In this document: one piece after another, positions 26,517-36,168 of the stretch
Numbering within the stretch: position 1 is the first letter of the stretch
Layout: each line of letters opens with the position of its first letter
NCBI GenBank assembly: GCA_017849615.1
Contig: JAFIGS010000002.1
Span: 1-63,883, forward strand
From: Pseudolabrys sp.
GTDB lineage: Bacteria > Pseudomonadota > Alphaproteobacteria > Rhizobiales > Xanthobacteraceae
Length of the DNA: 63,883 bases
Direction: 5' to 3'
Notes under the pieces: generated by a model
What the model was told of the DNA's origin: nothing
Databases searched by the model: none
Seen by the model: the letters and a program-made list of their open reading frames with translations, nothing else
Program-made: the position numbers and the translations under genes

Positions 26517-29471
26517 TTACGCCGCTCCCTTGAGCCGCTCGATGGCCTCGGCGATCTTGGCCTTGCGGGCGAGCGCTTCCTCGCGCTTGGCTCGCTCCTC
26601 CTCGACCACCTCGGGTTCGGCGCGCTCGACGAATTTCGGATTGCCGAGCTTCTTCTCGACCCGGTCGATGTCGTCCTCGGCCTTCTTCATTTCCTTGGCG
26701 AGGCGCGCGCGCTCGGCGGCAATGTCGATGACGCCGACCAGCGGCAGCGCGACGAGATCGCCGCGCACCACGAGCTGCGCCGAGCCCTGCGGCGGCGACG
26801 CCGCCGACGACATCTCCGACACGCGGGCGAGCCGCTTGATGAACTCGGCCCAGCGCTCGGCGCGCGCGGCCGTTTCCGCCGGCACGCCCGCAAGCACCAG
26901 TGGAATATTGACGTTGATGTTCATCTCGGCGCGGATCGAGCGGATCGCGGTGATGAGGTCGATCACCCAGCCGATCTCGGCTTCCGCCTTGTCGTCGGTG
27001 AGCCCCTCGAGCTTCGACCACGGCGCCAGCGCCAGCAGCGTCTCGCGTTGCGGCCCCTGCTCCGCCGTCACCCGCCACAGCTCTTCGGTGATGAAGGGCA
27101 TGAACGGATGCAGCATTTTTATAATTTCATCGAGCGCCCAGGCCGCACAAGCGCGGGTCTCGTCCTTGGCCGCGCCGTCCGGCCCGGTCAGAAGCGGCTT
27201 CGACAGCTCGACATACCAGTCGCAATAGACATTCCAGACGAAGCGATAGGCCGCATTGGCGGCTTCGGCGAACTTGAACTCGCCGAGCGCGGCGGTGACT
27301 TCGCTCAGCGCTTTTTGCGTCTCATGCGCGATCCAGCGGTTGAGCACTTCCTGCGCGGATTTCGGATCGAAGCCGGCGACGCGCGCGGCGCCGTTGAACT
27401 CGACGAAGCGCGCCGCGTTCCAGAGCTTGGTCGCGAAGTTGCGGTTGTTCTCGACGTCCTGCGGCCCGAGGCGGATATCGTGCGACGGCGCGACACTGCG
27501 CATCAGGGTGAAGCGCAGCGCGTCGGCGCCGAACTCGTCGATGATGCCGAGCGGATCGACCACATTGCCCTTGGACTTCGACATCTTGGCGCCGGAGGCG
27601 TCGCGCACCAGGCGGTGAATGTAGATATCCTTGAACGGAATCTCGGGCTCGCCCTTCTCATCCTTCATGAAGTGCAGGCCCATCATCATCATGCGGGCGA
27701 CCCAGAAGAAGATGATGTCGAAGCCGGTGACCAAAGTGTTGGTCGGATAGAAGCGATTGAGCTCGCGCGTCTCCTCCGGCCAGCCGAGCGTCGAGAACGG
27801 CCACAAAGCGGACGAGAACCAGGTGTCGAGCACGTCCTCGTCGCGCCAGATTGGCATTCGCTCAATTGGGGTTACTGGATGCGCGGCAGCGGCATTCCAA
27901 ACAGCAACCGCACCTTGCTCACCTGCAACAACCTGAACTTCTCGGCCATAATAGTCACGAGCGGCTGCCAGAGCATCCGTTTCGCTAGTAGCGACAAATG
28001 TTTCCCACGGACCGTACACAAATTCGCCGTCTTGTTTCTTCGGCCCATACCAGGCCGGAATTTGATGCCCCCACCAGAGCTGGCGCGACACGCACCAGGG
28101 CTGGATGTTTTCCATCCAGTTGAAGTAGGTATTCTCCCAGTTCTGCGGCACGAACTTGGTGCGCCCGTTACGCACCGCCGCAATCGCCGGCTTCGCCAGT
28201 TCGTGGGCGTTGACGTACCACTGGTCGGTCAGGAACGGCTCGATGACGACGTTCGAGCGGTCGCCATGCGGCACTGCGAGACCATGCGGCTCGATTTTTT
28301 CGACAAGCCCCATCTCCTCAAGCCGCGCGACGATCTGCTTGCGGGCGACAAAGCGATCCGCGCCATCCAACTCGCCGACCGTCTTCGCAAGCTCAATAAA
28401 ATCATACTTTGCTAGAAGTGCGGCAACTTGCTCACGTGAGAATTTCGAGCTCGTAGTTCTCAAATAGAGATATTCATCGGCAAATTTAGACAGAGCGGGA
28501 ATTGGGCCAAATAGAAAATCGAGGTTGTCCTTCAGCGCCAGCTTCGCCTCGACGCTGAAGATATTGATCTGCGCCAGATTGTTGCGCTTGCCGACTTCGA
28601 AGTCGTTGAAATCGTGCGCCGGCGTGATCTTCACCGCGCCCGAGCCCTTCTCCGGATCGGAATACTCGTCCGCGACGACCGGCATCTTGCGGCCGACCAG
28701 CGGCAGGATGACGTTCTTGCCGACCAGCGCCTTGTAGCGCTCGTCGTCGGGATGCACGGCAACGCCGCTATCGCCCAGCATCGTCTCGGGCCGCGTCGTG
28801 GCGACGACGATGTAAGTCGATGGGTCTTCCGGATTGAAAGTCTTGCCTTCGAGCGGATAGCGCAGGTGCCAGAGCGAGCCCTTGGTCTCGACCGGCACGA
28901 CTTCCAGATCGGAGATCGCGGTCAGGAGCTTCGGGTCCCAGTTGACCAGTCGCTTGTCCTTGTAGATCAGCCCCTCGTTATAGAGCTGCACGAAAACCTT
29001 GGTGACGGCCTTGGACAGGCCTTCGTCCATGGTGAAGCGCTCGCGCGACCAGTCGCAGGACGCGCCGAGGCGCTTCAACTGATTGACGATGGTGCCGCCG
29101 CTCTCGGCCTTCCACGCCCACACCTTCTCGAGGAACTTGTCGCGGCCGATGTCGCGGCGCGACGGCTCCTACCGTTCCATCATCTGGCGCTCGACCACCA
29201 TCTGCGTCGCGATGCCGGCATGGTCGGTGCCCGGCTGCCACAGCACGTCCTTGCCGCGCATGCGCTCGAACCGGCACAACACGTCCTGCAGCGTGTTGTT
29301 GAGCGCGTGGCCCATGTGCAGCGAGCCGGTCACGTTCGGCGGCGGGATGACGATGGCGTAAGTCTCCGCCCCGGAGCGCTCGGGCCGGCCGGCCTTGAAG
29401 GCCTGCGCCTGTTCCCAGGCCTGCGCGATGCGGCCTTCGACTTCGGACGGCTGATAAGTCTTGTCGATCAT
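26517..29471 (-). pseudogene. valS: Valyl-tRNA synthetase gene interrupted by an in-frame amber codon at position 101
   Basis: Read from ATG 29471 the frame gives a complete ValRS except for TAG at 29169-29171, where related proteins have Gln in ER-Q-EPSRRD. The part before the stop (100 residues) has the class I motif HMGHALNN; the part after has KMSKSKGNVVDP, the editing domain, the anticodon domain and the C-terminal coiled coil. The reading frame does not shift across the stop, so one base change (CAG to TAG) explains it. ValRS is normally essential and single-copy, so possible explanations are a base-call error, a recent mutation, a second valS elsewhere or amber suppression. Two AT-richer patches lie inside (about 27850-28070 and 28380-28520). 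Confidence 0.9.
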
Positions 29472-29541
29472 GCGTTTTTGGGGGTCGGAATTCGTTTCAT
29501 GCGGTGCGATTGGGCGGCTACAAAGCCTGCCACACTGCCGG

Positions 29542-30771
29542 GTGTCAACTTTGAACGAACCTGCCTCTCCTGCCTCGCCGCAACCGGCCGGCAGCGCCAC
29601 CACCGCCATCGTCCTTCTCGCCACCGCGTCCTTCGCGGCGCAGGCCATGGTGCGCTCGACCGACTCGCTGTTGCCGCAGATCGCCGCCGATCTCGACGCC
29701 ACGGTCGGCGCCACCTCCATGATCGTCACCTTGTACCTGCTGGCGCACGGCTCGGTGCAGCTCATCATCGGCCCGATCGGCGACCGCTACGGCAAATACC
29801 TGTGCGTCACCCTCGCTGCCGGTTTCGCGGCGCTGATGGTGGTGGCCTGCGGGCTGGCCACCAGCCTGCCGGCGCTGGTCGCGGCGCGGCTGGCCTGCGG
29901 CGTCGCCACCGGCTGGATCATTCCGCTGTCGCTGGCCTTCATCGGCGATGTCATTCCGGCGGAACGCCGCCAGCAGGTGCTCGGCTCGTTCCTCTCCGGG
30001 CAGATCCTCGGCCAGATGTTCGGCCAGGCCGCGAGCGGCGTGCTCGGCGACTATTTCGGCTGGCGCAATGTGTTCTTCATCCTCGCCGTGCTGCTGGCCG
30101 TATCGGCGGCCTGCCTGGTCTTCGAACTGATCCGCAATCCGCTGACGCGCGCGCATGGCGCCTCGGGCAAAGGCGGCCCCGGCTTCGTCGAGGGTTACAG
30201 GATCGTGCTGCGGTCGCCCTGGGCGCGGCGGGTGATCTTCGCCGCCTTCGTCGAAAGCGCCGCGATGTTCGGCGCGCTGACTTACGTCGGCGCCTATCTG
30301 CACAGCCGCTTCGACGTATCCTTCACCCTGGTCGGTCTGTTCGTCGCCGCCTTCGCCATTGGCGGTCTCGCCTACAGCCTCTCGGTGCGCGCGCTGGTGC
30401 CGCGGCTCGGCCAAAGCGGGCTGTCGCGCACCGGCGGCTATCTGCTGTGCGGCTCGTTCCTGCTGCTGGCGGTGACGCCGTTCTACGGGCTGGCGCCGCT
30501 CGCCACCGCCGGTATCGGGCTCGGCTTCTACATGCTGCACAACACGCTGCAGATGAACGCCACGCAGATGGCGCCGCAGGCGCGCGGCACCGCCGTCGCC
30601 ATCTTTTCGTCCGCGCTGTATCTCGGGCAGACCGCGGGCGTCGCGGTGTTCGCGCTGATCTATGACCGCTTCACCGCGGTGCCGACTTTCGTCGTCGCGG
30701 CGGCAATGCTGCTGTGGCTGGGATCATGGATCGCGCGGCATCTGACGCGCCGCGCGGCGGCAGGCGTCTAA
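29542..30771 (+). CDS. MFS transporter (Bcr/CflA drug-resistance type)
   Basis: Twelve-helix exporter. About 409 residues; the segment [20 protein letters not shown] followed by [13 protein letters not shown] is typical of the Bcr/CflA subgroup of major-facilitator drug:H+ antiporters (motif A is GDRYGK). A second-half motif [20 protein letters not shown] near residue 355 also fits. The start is uncertain: GTG at 29542 gives [13 protein letters not shown]; no strong ribosome-binding site was seen. It is divergent from valS. The substrate is unknown. Confidence 0.88.
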   Translation: MSTLNEPASPASPQPAGSATTAIVLLATASFAAQAMVRSTDSLLPQIAADLDATVGATSMIVTLYLLAHGSVQLIIGPIGDRYGKYLCVTLAAGFAALMVVACGLATSLPALVAARLACGVATGWIIPLSLAFIGDVIPAERRQQVLGSFLSGQILGQMFGQAASGVLGDYFGWRNVFFILAVLLAVSAACLVFELIRNPLTRAHGASGKGGPGFVEGYRIVLRSPWARRVIFAAFVESAAMFGALTYVGAYLHSRFDVSFTLVGLFVAAFAIGGLAYSLSVRALVPRLGQSGLSRTGGYLLCGSFLLLAVTPFYGLAPLATAGIGLGFYMLHNTLQMNATQMAPQARGTAVAIFSSALYLGQTAGVAVFALIYDRFTAVPTFVVAAAMLLWLGSWIARHLTRRAAAGV

Positions 30772-30785
30772 CGGCTCATTTCTTT

Positions 30786-30858
30786 GCGCATGATCTTGTC
30801 CGAAAACCGGTTCCCACCCCCGATCAAGTCGAGGGCAGGCTTTTTCGGGATCATGCGC
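30786..30858. repeat. Palindromic repeat, family D (GCGCATGATC...GATCATGCGC)
   Basis: The perfect 10-bp inverted ends at 30786-30795 and 30849-30858 flank TTGTCCGAAAACCGGTTCCCA, the core of a repeat common in Hyphomicrobiales genomes; a short insertion separates the core from the right arm. It fills the gap between the convergent MFS and popZ genes and its right end touches the popZ stop codon. It probably forms a 3' hairpin for one or both transcripts. Confidence 0.8.
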
Positions 30859-31568
30859 TAGCGCCCGCCGCGGGAGACGCGCTCGATCTCGGCGCGCACG
30901 ATGCGCTCGACAAGGCCCGGCAGGTTGTCGTCCAGCCAGCTCTTGAGCATCGGCCGCAGCATTTCCTTGACCAGATCTTCCAGCGTGCGGGCATTGTTGC
31001 CGAGCACAGTGTTAGCCAGCGAGCTGAAAGCCTGATCGACGGCCGTCTGCGTCGCGTTCGAAATCAGGCCGCGATCGAAGACCGGCGGCGCCGGCGGCGC
31101 CGGCGCGCGCGGCGACGCAGCCACGGGCTCAGGCGCATTGTCGGCGAACACCACATCCGAGGCGGCGTCGATGGTACGGAAGCTTTGCACCGGCGGAGGT
31201 GGCGGCGCCGCGGCCATCGCTTCGGTGAGATCGAGGACGTCGGCGACCGGCGGTGCCACCGGCTTCGGCGGCGGCGCGGGAGGCGGCGGCGCCTTGGCGA
31301 CGGGCGCGACATCCACACTCGCCAGCATTGCGTCGATGTCGGCCTGATTGTTGGCGACTTCCGGCGGCTTCGGCGGTGCTGGCGGCGGCGGAACGGGCGC
31401 AGGCTTGGCCGCGGCCGGCGGCGGTACCGGAATCGGTTTCGGCGGCGCTGGCGCAGGCGCAGCGGCCGCAGGCTTGGCCTTGCCGGTGTCTTCGTCGGCA
31501 ATGATACGCCGGATGGAGGCGAGGATTTCCTCCATCGAAGGCTCTTGGGCCTTGGCCGGTTGATTCAT
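30858..31568 (-). CDS. popZ: Polar organizing protein PopZ (DUF2497 family)
   Basis: Polymerising pole-organising protein that tethers the centromere complex and cell-cycle regulators in alphaproteobacteria. The conserved N-terminal helix EPSMEEILASIRRIIADE (residues 9-26) and the C-terminal oligomerisation region (LEDLVKEMLRPMLKSWLD, then LVERIVRAEIERVS) are both present. Between them residues 30-150 are an extreme Pro/Ala-rich disordered linker with acidic patches. The pcm-tolC-popZ-valS order supports the call. Total 236 residues, longer than Caulobacter PopZ (177) because of the linker. Confidence 0.9.
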   Translation of the reverse strand: MNQPAKAQEPSMEEILASIRRIIADEDTGKAKPAAAAPAPAPPKPIPVPPPAAAKPAPVPPPPAPPKPPEVANNQADIDAMLASVDVAPVAKAPPPPAPPPKPVAPPVADVLDLTEAMAAAPPPPPVQSFRTIDAASDVVFADNAPEPVAASPRAPAPPAPPVFDRGLISNATQTAVDQAFSSLANTVLGNNARTLEDLVKEMLRPMLKSWLDDNLPGLVERIVRAEIERVSRGGR

Positions 31569-31771
31569 TCGCTATCCCCGAACGCCGTCACCCACAGACG
31601 ACACGCTGCCGATTCCCGATGACGCCCGCGCACAGGCAACGACGAATCGGCACAGTTCAACCTTTATACGACACGGGGGCTATGCGAGGCAGCCGGAAAA
31701 AGCCGACAGGTCAATGATCTGTGGACATGAGCGCCGTCGCAAGGCGCCGTCCGTTCACGCTTCCAGATCGT

Positions 31772-33172
31772 TCAGCGACCGTCCGGCGTGCGCACGCCGG
31801 CCCAGCTGTCGCGGACCTGCTCGTAGTGCACCTTCGGATTGTAGGCCGGCGCGCGCAGGCCGAGCACCTCAGCCGACAAGCGGCCGACCGACGACAGCAA
31901 CGCGTAGGACGCAACGACCCGGTCGCGCTGCGCCGAGACGAGCGACACGCGCGCGTTCACCAGCGCCTGCTGCGCGTTCAAGACGTCGAGCGTGGTGCGC
32001 TGACCGACGCGCGCCTCCTCGCGCACACCGTTGAGCGCGATTTCCGAGGAGCTCACCTGCGCCTGCGTGGCTTCGATGTTGCCTTTCGCCGCTTCCAGTT
32101 GGCCCCAGGACTGCACCACCGATTGGCGCACCTGCTCGCGCGCGGTGTCCATCTCGATGCGGCGCTGGCCGAGCGTTTCCTTGGCCTGACGGATCAGCGA
32201 GTATTCGGAGCCGCCCTGATAGACCGGAATGGTCAAGGTGCCGAGCACCGAGGCGTTGTATGACTCCATGGTCGTCAGCGACTGGCTCGACAGGTAGTTC
32301 TTGGTGAAGTTGCCCTGCACGCCGACGGTCGGATACAGCGCGCCTTCGGCGACCTTCACCGCGTGCAGCGCGGTATCGATGTTGAACTGCGCGCCGGTGA
32401 TCGACGGATGGATGGCGCTGCCGGTCGAGATCGCGGAGGCCAGCGAGGTCGGCGAGTAGCGATCGACCGGCGACGCCGCGGCGAGCTTGCCGGGATCAAC
32501 GCCGATGACCTGGCGATAGACGGCGACCGAGGTCTTGTAGTTCGACTCGGCCGTCAGCACCGACGAGCGGCCGCCGGCGAGACTGGATTCGGATTGCGCA
32601 ACGTCGGTGCGCGTGACCTCGCCGACATTGAAGCGGTCGCGGGTCTGGCGCAGCTGCTCCTGCAGCACTTCGACGTTGCGGCGCTGCAGGTCGAGAATGG
32701 CGGTGTCGCGCAGCAGGTTCATGTAGGCGGTGACGGCGTTGAGCAGCGTGCTCTGCTCGGTCGAGCGCAGGCTTTCGCGCGCCGCCAGCACTTGCGCCTC
32801 GGCCTGGCGGGTACGGTTGGCGGTCTGGAAGCCGTTGAACAGAGTTTGCGTGACCGTGGCGCCGACCGAGACCGGCGAGTTGTAGCCGCTGAGCGTCGCG
32901 TAGGTGGACGGCGTGGTCGTGGTCACCTTCGTGATGGTGCTGGACGACACCTGGCCGCCGGTCGCGGTGATCGACACGCGCGGACGGTAGCCGGCGAGCG
33001 CCTGCGGCACGTTTTCGTCGGTGGCGCGCACCAGCGCGCGCTGGGCGTTGAGCGTCGGGTTGTTGATGTAAGTCTGCGTCAGCGCCGCCTCGAGCGTATC
33101 TGCGAACGCAGGGACCACGCCGAAGGCGGGCAACACCGCCAACATCAAACCAACTGAAAAACGACCACGCAT
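31772..33172 (-). CDS. tolC: TolC family outer-membrane efflux channel
   Basis: Trimeric outer-membrane and periplasmic tunnel for type I secretion and RND pumps. The 466-residue protein has a signal peptide cleaved near AFA-DTL, then the two repeated helical-barrel halves (LEAALTQTYINNPTLNAQRA and later SITGAQFNIDTALHAVKVAE) and the closing LDVLNAQQALVNARV segment. The ATG at 33172 fits the signal peptide. It follows pcm by about 220 bp. It may serve the RND pair at 17.3-21.6 kb. Confidence 0.93.
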   Translation of the reverse strand: MRGRFSVGLMLAVLPAFGVVPAFADTLEAALTQTYINNPTLNAQRALVRATDENVPQALAGYRPRVSITATGGQVSSSTITKVTTTTPSTYATLSGYNSPVSVGATVTQTLFNGFQTANRTRQAEAQVLAARESLRSTEQSTLLNAVTAYMNLLRDTAILDLQRRNVEVLQEQLRQTRDRFNVGEVTRTDVAQSESSLAGGRSSVLTAESNYKTSVAVYRQVIGVDPGKLAAASPVDRYSPTSLASAISTGSAIHPSITGAQFNIDTALHAVKVAEGALYPTVGVQGNFTKNYLSSQSLTTMESYNASVLGTLTIPVYQGGSEYSLIRQAKETLGQRRIEMDTAREQVRQSVVQSWGQLEAAKGNIEATQAQVSSSEIALNGVREEARVGQRTTLDVLNAQQALVNARVSLVSAQRDRVVASYALLSSVGRLSAEVLGLRAPAYNPKVHYEQVRDSWAGVRTPDGR

Positions 33173-33393
33173 TCTCAAATCCAAATTATAGAGCACACCC
33201 GGCTGCGACGCCGAGTGCAATCTGCCCGATTCACCTCGCCCCGCCTGCCTGTGAAACGATTTGTCCCCAGTGCCTTAGGCTGAGGCCACGAACAATAGGC
33301 ATTGCGGTATTGGGAGGAAACCCCTCGGCCTCTTGGCCGCCACAGAATGACAGAACATGGGGCATTTTCGCCACGCTTCTGTAGCGGATTGGT

Positions 33394-34053
33394 TCAAAAG
33401 GCGAATTCGGCCGCCTTGGCAAAGCCGGGTAGCAAGGCGGCGCTGGCATCGAAAATCGGCCGGCCGCCCAGCTCCGCGCCGCTGCGGCGATAGATCATGG
33501 CCGCGCCGGCTGGCGCCGCGCCGAGGATGCAAACGAGCCGCCCACCCTCCTTCACCTGCACGCGCAAAGCATCAGGAAGGGTCTCAACGGCACCCTCGAC
33601 CAGGATGGCATCATAGGGCGCACCCGCAGTGTAACCGGCTGTCAGTGGGCCGGAAACAACCTTCACATTGGCGATGCCCGACAGCCCGGCTGTGGCCACC
33701 CGCACGAGAGCTTCGTCCTGCTCCAGCGCAACGACCTCGCCGGCCATGCGGGCGATGAGCGCGGCAGAGTATCCAGTGGCGGCGCCGACGATGAGCACCT
33801 TGTCAGTCGGCTCGATGTCGAGCGCCTGAATGAGCTTGGACAACACCATCGGCTTCATCAAGGCTCGGGCCGGCTCGCCAGCAGCGCCAAGCCCCAGATC
33901 GAGATCCAGATAGGCTAGCGCCCGCGCTTGGTCAGGCACGAAATTCTCCCGCGGCACGTCGAGCATGGCGCTGGTGATGCGCAGATCGGTGACATCGGCG
34001 GGACGAATCTGGCCATCGACCATGTGACGGCGCGCGCTGGCAAAATCGGTCAT
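33394..34053 (-). CDS. pcm: Protein-L-isoaspartate O-methyltransferase
   Basis: SAM-dependent repair enzyme acting on isomerised Asp residues. The 219-residue protein has the family start MVDGQIRPADVTD, LDVPRENFVPDQ, and the SAM-binding motif VLIVGAATGYSAALIARMAG followed by the acidic end of strand 2 (VVALEQDE). The C-terminal part lacks the extra strands of longer PCMs. It is the first gene of the pcm-tolC-popZ-valS minus-strand group. The ATG at 34053 is chosen; in-frame sequence upstream is not family-like. Confidence 0.88.
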   Translation of the reverse strand: MTDFASARRHMVDGQIRPADVTDLRITSAMLDVPRENFVPDQARALAYLDLDLGLGAAGEPARALMKPMVLSKLIQALDIEPTDKVLIVGAATGYSAALIARMAGEVVALEQDEALVRVATAGLSGIANVKVVSGPLTAGYTAGAPYDAILVEGAVETLPDALRVQVKEGGRLVCILGAAPAGAAMIYRRSGAELGGRPIFDASAALLPGFAKAAEFAF

Positions 34054-34240
34054 CGCAAACCTCGATGCATGGCCTTTATCGCGCCATGAGAGGCGCCGGC
34101 CAAGGTCGCGGCTTTGTGCGGCAAGGCCGGTCAAAAGGCAAGCTGCGCAGGACTGTCATAGAGACGTTGTCGACCGCGTTATCGTCCTGTATAGGCTCGG
34201 CCTTCGGAAACGCTGACCGTGCCGGTACGCGCTTCCGAAT

Positions 34241-34314
34241 GGCCTCGTGGCGGAGTGGTTACGCAGAGGACTGCAAATCCTTGCACCCCGGTTCGATTCC
34301 GGGCGAGGCCTCCA
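34241..34314 (+). tRNA. tRNA-Cys (GCA)
   Basis: Acceptor GGCCTCG pairs with CGAGGCC, the discriminator is T as expected for tRNA-Cys, and CCA is encoded. The anticodon loop CTGCAAA gives GCA, and the T-arm is CCCGGTTCGATTCCGGG. It lies 126 bp upstream of tRNA-Asn on the same strand. Confidence 0.97.
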
Positions 34315-34440
34315 CCTTTTTCAAGATCGTCTGGCGGGCGATCTTCCGGCTCCACAGCTGGAACCCGCCTCATGGCCTTGAGACTTGCAAATCGGGGCGG
34401 CTTTGTTATAGCCCCACCTCGTCAGGCGGAAACGCCCTGG

Positions 34441-34515
34441 TCCCGAGTAGCTCAGCGGTAGAGCATTCGACTGTTAATCGAATGGTCGCTGGTTCGATCC
34501 CAGCCTCGGGAGCCA
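34441..34515 (+). tRNA. tRNA-Asn (GTT)
   Basis: Acceptor TCCCGAG pairs with CTCGGGA; the discriminator is G and CCA is encoded. The anticodon loop CTGTTAA gives GTT, and the T-arm is CTGGTTCGATCCCAG. A run of five T follows four bases after the CA end (CCATTTTTCC), possibly part of the end of transcription. Confidence 0.97.
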
Positions 34516-34648
34516 TTTTTCCAATAAATTCATAGACTTGCGAGGATTTCCGGATGCGGCGGTTGAGGCGGATGACCGCCCCTCGCCGGCATCGCATTGT
34601 TTGTGCGAAGGTCCATCGCGAAATGTCCCCGTGCCGCACGAGCCCGCA

Positions 34649-36010
34649 ATGACCCTGCCGACTTCTGCTTCCTCGCTCCCCGTCAGCGCCCTGACCACCG
34701 ACCTCTACGAACTCAACATGGTCCAGGCCTATCTGGACAAAGGCGAGATCGGCGAAGCGGCGTTCGAATTCTTCGTGCGGCGGCTGCCTTCGCGGCGCGG
34801 CTTCCTGCTCGCGGCCGGGCTGGAGGATGCGCTCGACTACATCGAGAATTTGCGCTTCACGCCCGGGGATATCGACTGGCTCAAGGGCACCGGACGATTC
34901 CGCGACAACTTCCTCGACTATCTGCGGGACTTTCGCTTCACCGGCGACGTTCACGCCATTCCCGAAGGCACGGCGTGTTTTCCGAACGAGCCGCTGATCC
35001 GCATCACCGCGCCGCTGCCGCAAGCCCAGCTCGTCGAGTCGCGGCTGATCAACATCCTGCATTTCCAGACGCTGATCGCCTCCAAGGCGGCGCGCATGGT
35101 GCTGGCCGCGCCCGGCAAGATCCTGTCCGACTTCGGCCTGCGCACGGCGCATGGCGCCGAGGCCGGGCTCTATTCGGCGCGCGCCAGCTACATCGCCGGC
35201 TTTGCTGGCGCCGCCAATGTGGTGGCGGGCCACCGCTACGGCATTCCGGTGATGGGCACCATGGCGCATTCCTACATCCAGGTGCATGACGACGAACTCA
35301 CCGCCTTCGACACCTTCGCGCGGGCGCGGCCCAATGACGTCATCTTCCTGATCGACACCTACGACACCGAAGCCGGCGCGCGCAAAGTCGTCGCGCTGGC
35401 GCCACGGCTCAAGGCCGACGGCATTGTCATTCGCGGCGTGCGCATCGATTCCGGCGACCTCGCCGCCTCGGCGCGCAAGGTGCGCGCCATCTTCGACGAT
35501 GCCGGCCTCACGGACGTCATCATCCTGGTCAGCGGCGGTATCAATGAAGACGTGCTGCAGGTGATGATGAAGGAAGGCGCGCCGATCGACGGCTTCGGCA
35601 TCGGCGTCAATCTCGACGCCTCGATCGACGCGCCGTCGCTCGACTGCGCCTACAAGCTGCAGGAATACAAGGGCGCACCGAAGCGCAAACTGTCCGAGGG
35701 CAAGCAGACCTGGCCGGGGCGCAAGCAGGTCTGGCGCAGCTACGGCGCCGACGGCCGCATGAGCGGCGATGTGCTGTCGCTCGAGGCCGATACGCAAGCC
35801 GGCGAGCCGCTGATCGAACAGGTGATGCGCGGCGGCGAGCGTCTCAAGCCGGCGCCGACGCTGGCGCAAATTCGCGAGCGCGCGGCGCGCGATCTTGCCC
35901 GCCTGCCCGAACCGCTGCGGCAATTGACGCCGGGCACGGATTATCCGGTGAAGGTCGCGGACAGGCTCGTCGCGCTGGCGAAGGAAGCCGATACGAGGAC
36001 CCGGCGGTAG
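34649..36010 (+). CDS. pncB: Nicotinate phosphoribosyltransferase
   Basis: Converts nicotinate and PRPP to nicotinate mononucleotide in NAD salvage. The 453-residue protein has the family blocks TTDLYELNMVQAYLDKG at the start, AHGAEAGLYSARASY, the signature IPVMGTMAHSYIQ, DTYDTEAGARKVV, and VRIDSGDLAASARKVR lining the active site. The ATG at 34649 follows the tRNA pair by about 130 bp; in-frame sequence upstream is not family-like. Confidence 0.95.
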   Translation: MTLPTSASSLPVSALTTDLYELNMVQAYLDKGEIGEAAFEFFVRRLPSRRGFLLAAGLEDALDYIENLRFTPGDIDWLKGTGRFRDNFLDYLRDFRFTGDVHAIPEGTACFPNEPLIRITAPLPQAQLVESRLINILHFQTLIASKAARMVLAAPGKILSDFGLRTAHGAEAGLYSARASYIAGFAGAANVVAGHRYGIPVMGTMAHSYIQVHDDELTAFDTFARARPNDVIFLIDTYDTEAGARKVVALAPRLKADGIVIRGVRIDSGDLAASARKVRAIFDDAGLTDVIILVSGGINEDVLQVMMKEGAPIDGFGIGVNLDASIDAPSLDCAYKLQEYKGAPKRKLSEGKQTWPGRKQVWRSYGADGRMSGDVLSLEADTQAGEPLIEQVMRGGERLKPAPTLAQIRERAARDLARLPEPLRQLTPGTDYPVKVADRLVALAKEADTRTRR

Positions 36011-36015
36011 CGCTC

Positions 36016-36167
36016 TTGTCCCGGGCGCGGTGCGCCAGTGACGCACCGCAGAACCGGGACCTTCGCAAACTCCAAGTCTGCAACGGCCCCGGCTCAGCGG
36101 CGCACCATGCGCCATAAGCGCGTCTTTGCCGCGCCTATGGCTTCATGCTGCGCCGCGTCCGGGGCAA
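36016..36167. repeat. Palindromic repeat, family E (TTGTCCCGGGCGCGG...CCGCGTCCGGGGCAA)
   Basis: The outer 15-base ends are inverted with two mismatches. Inside are further inverted pairs such as GGTGCG/CGCACC and CCGGGACC/GGCCCCGG. The element lies between the convergent pncB and M24 peptidase genes and ends just beside the peptidase stop codon. It is another intergenic palindrome class, most likely non-coding. Confidence 0.75.
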
Positions 36168-36168
36168 G

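Noticed and set aside
29100-29200. Frameshift in valS
   Set aside because: Codon positions on both sides of the interruption are in the same frame; only the TAG breaks it.
34241-34515. tRNA-Cys/tRNA-Asn pair as an integration site for a genomic island
   Set aside because: No integrase, no repeated tRNA 3' end and no composition shift nearby; pncB follows as a normal housekeeping gene.
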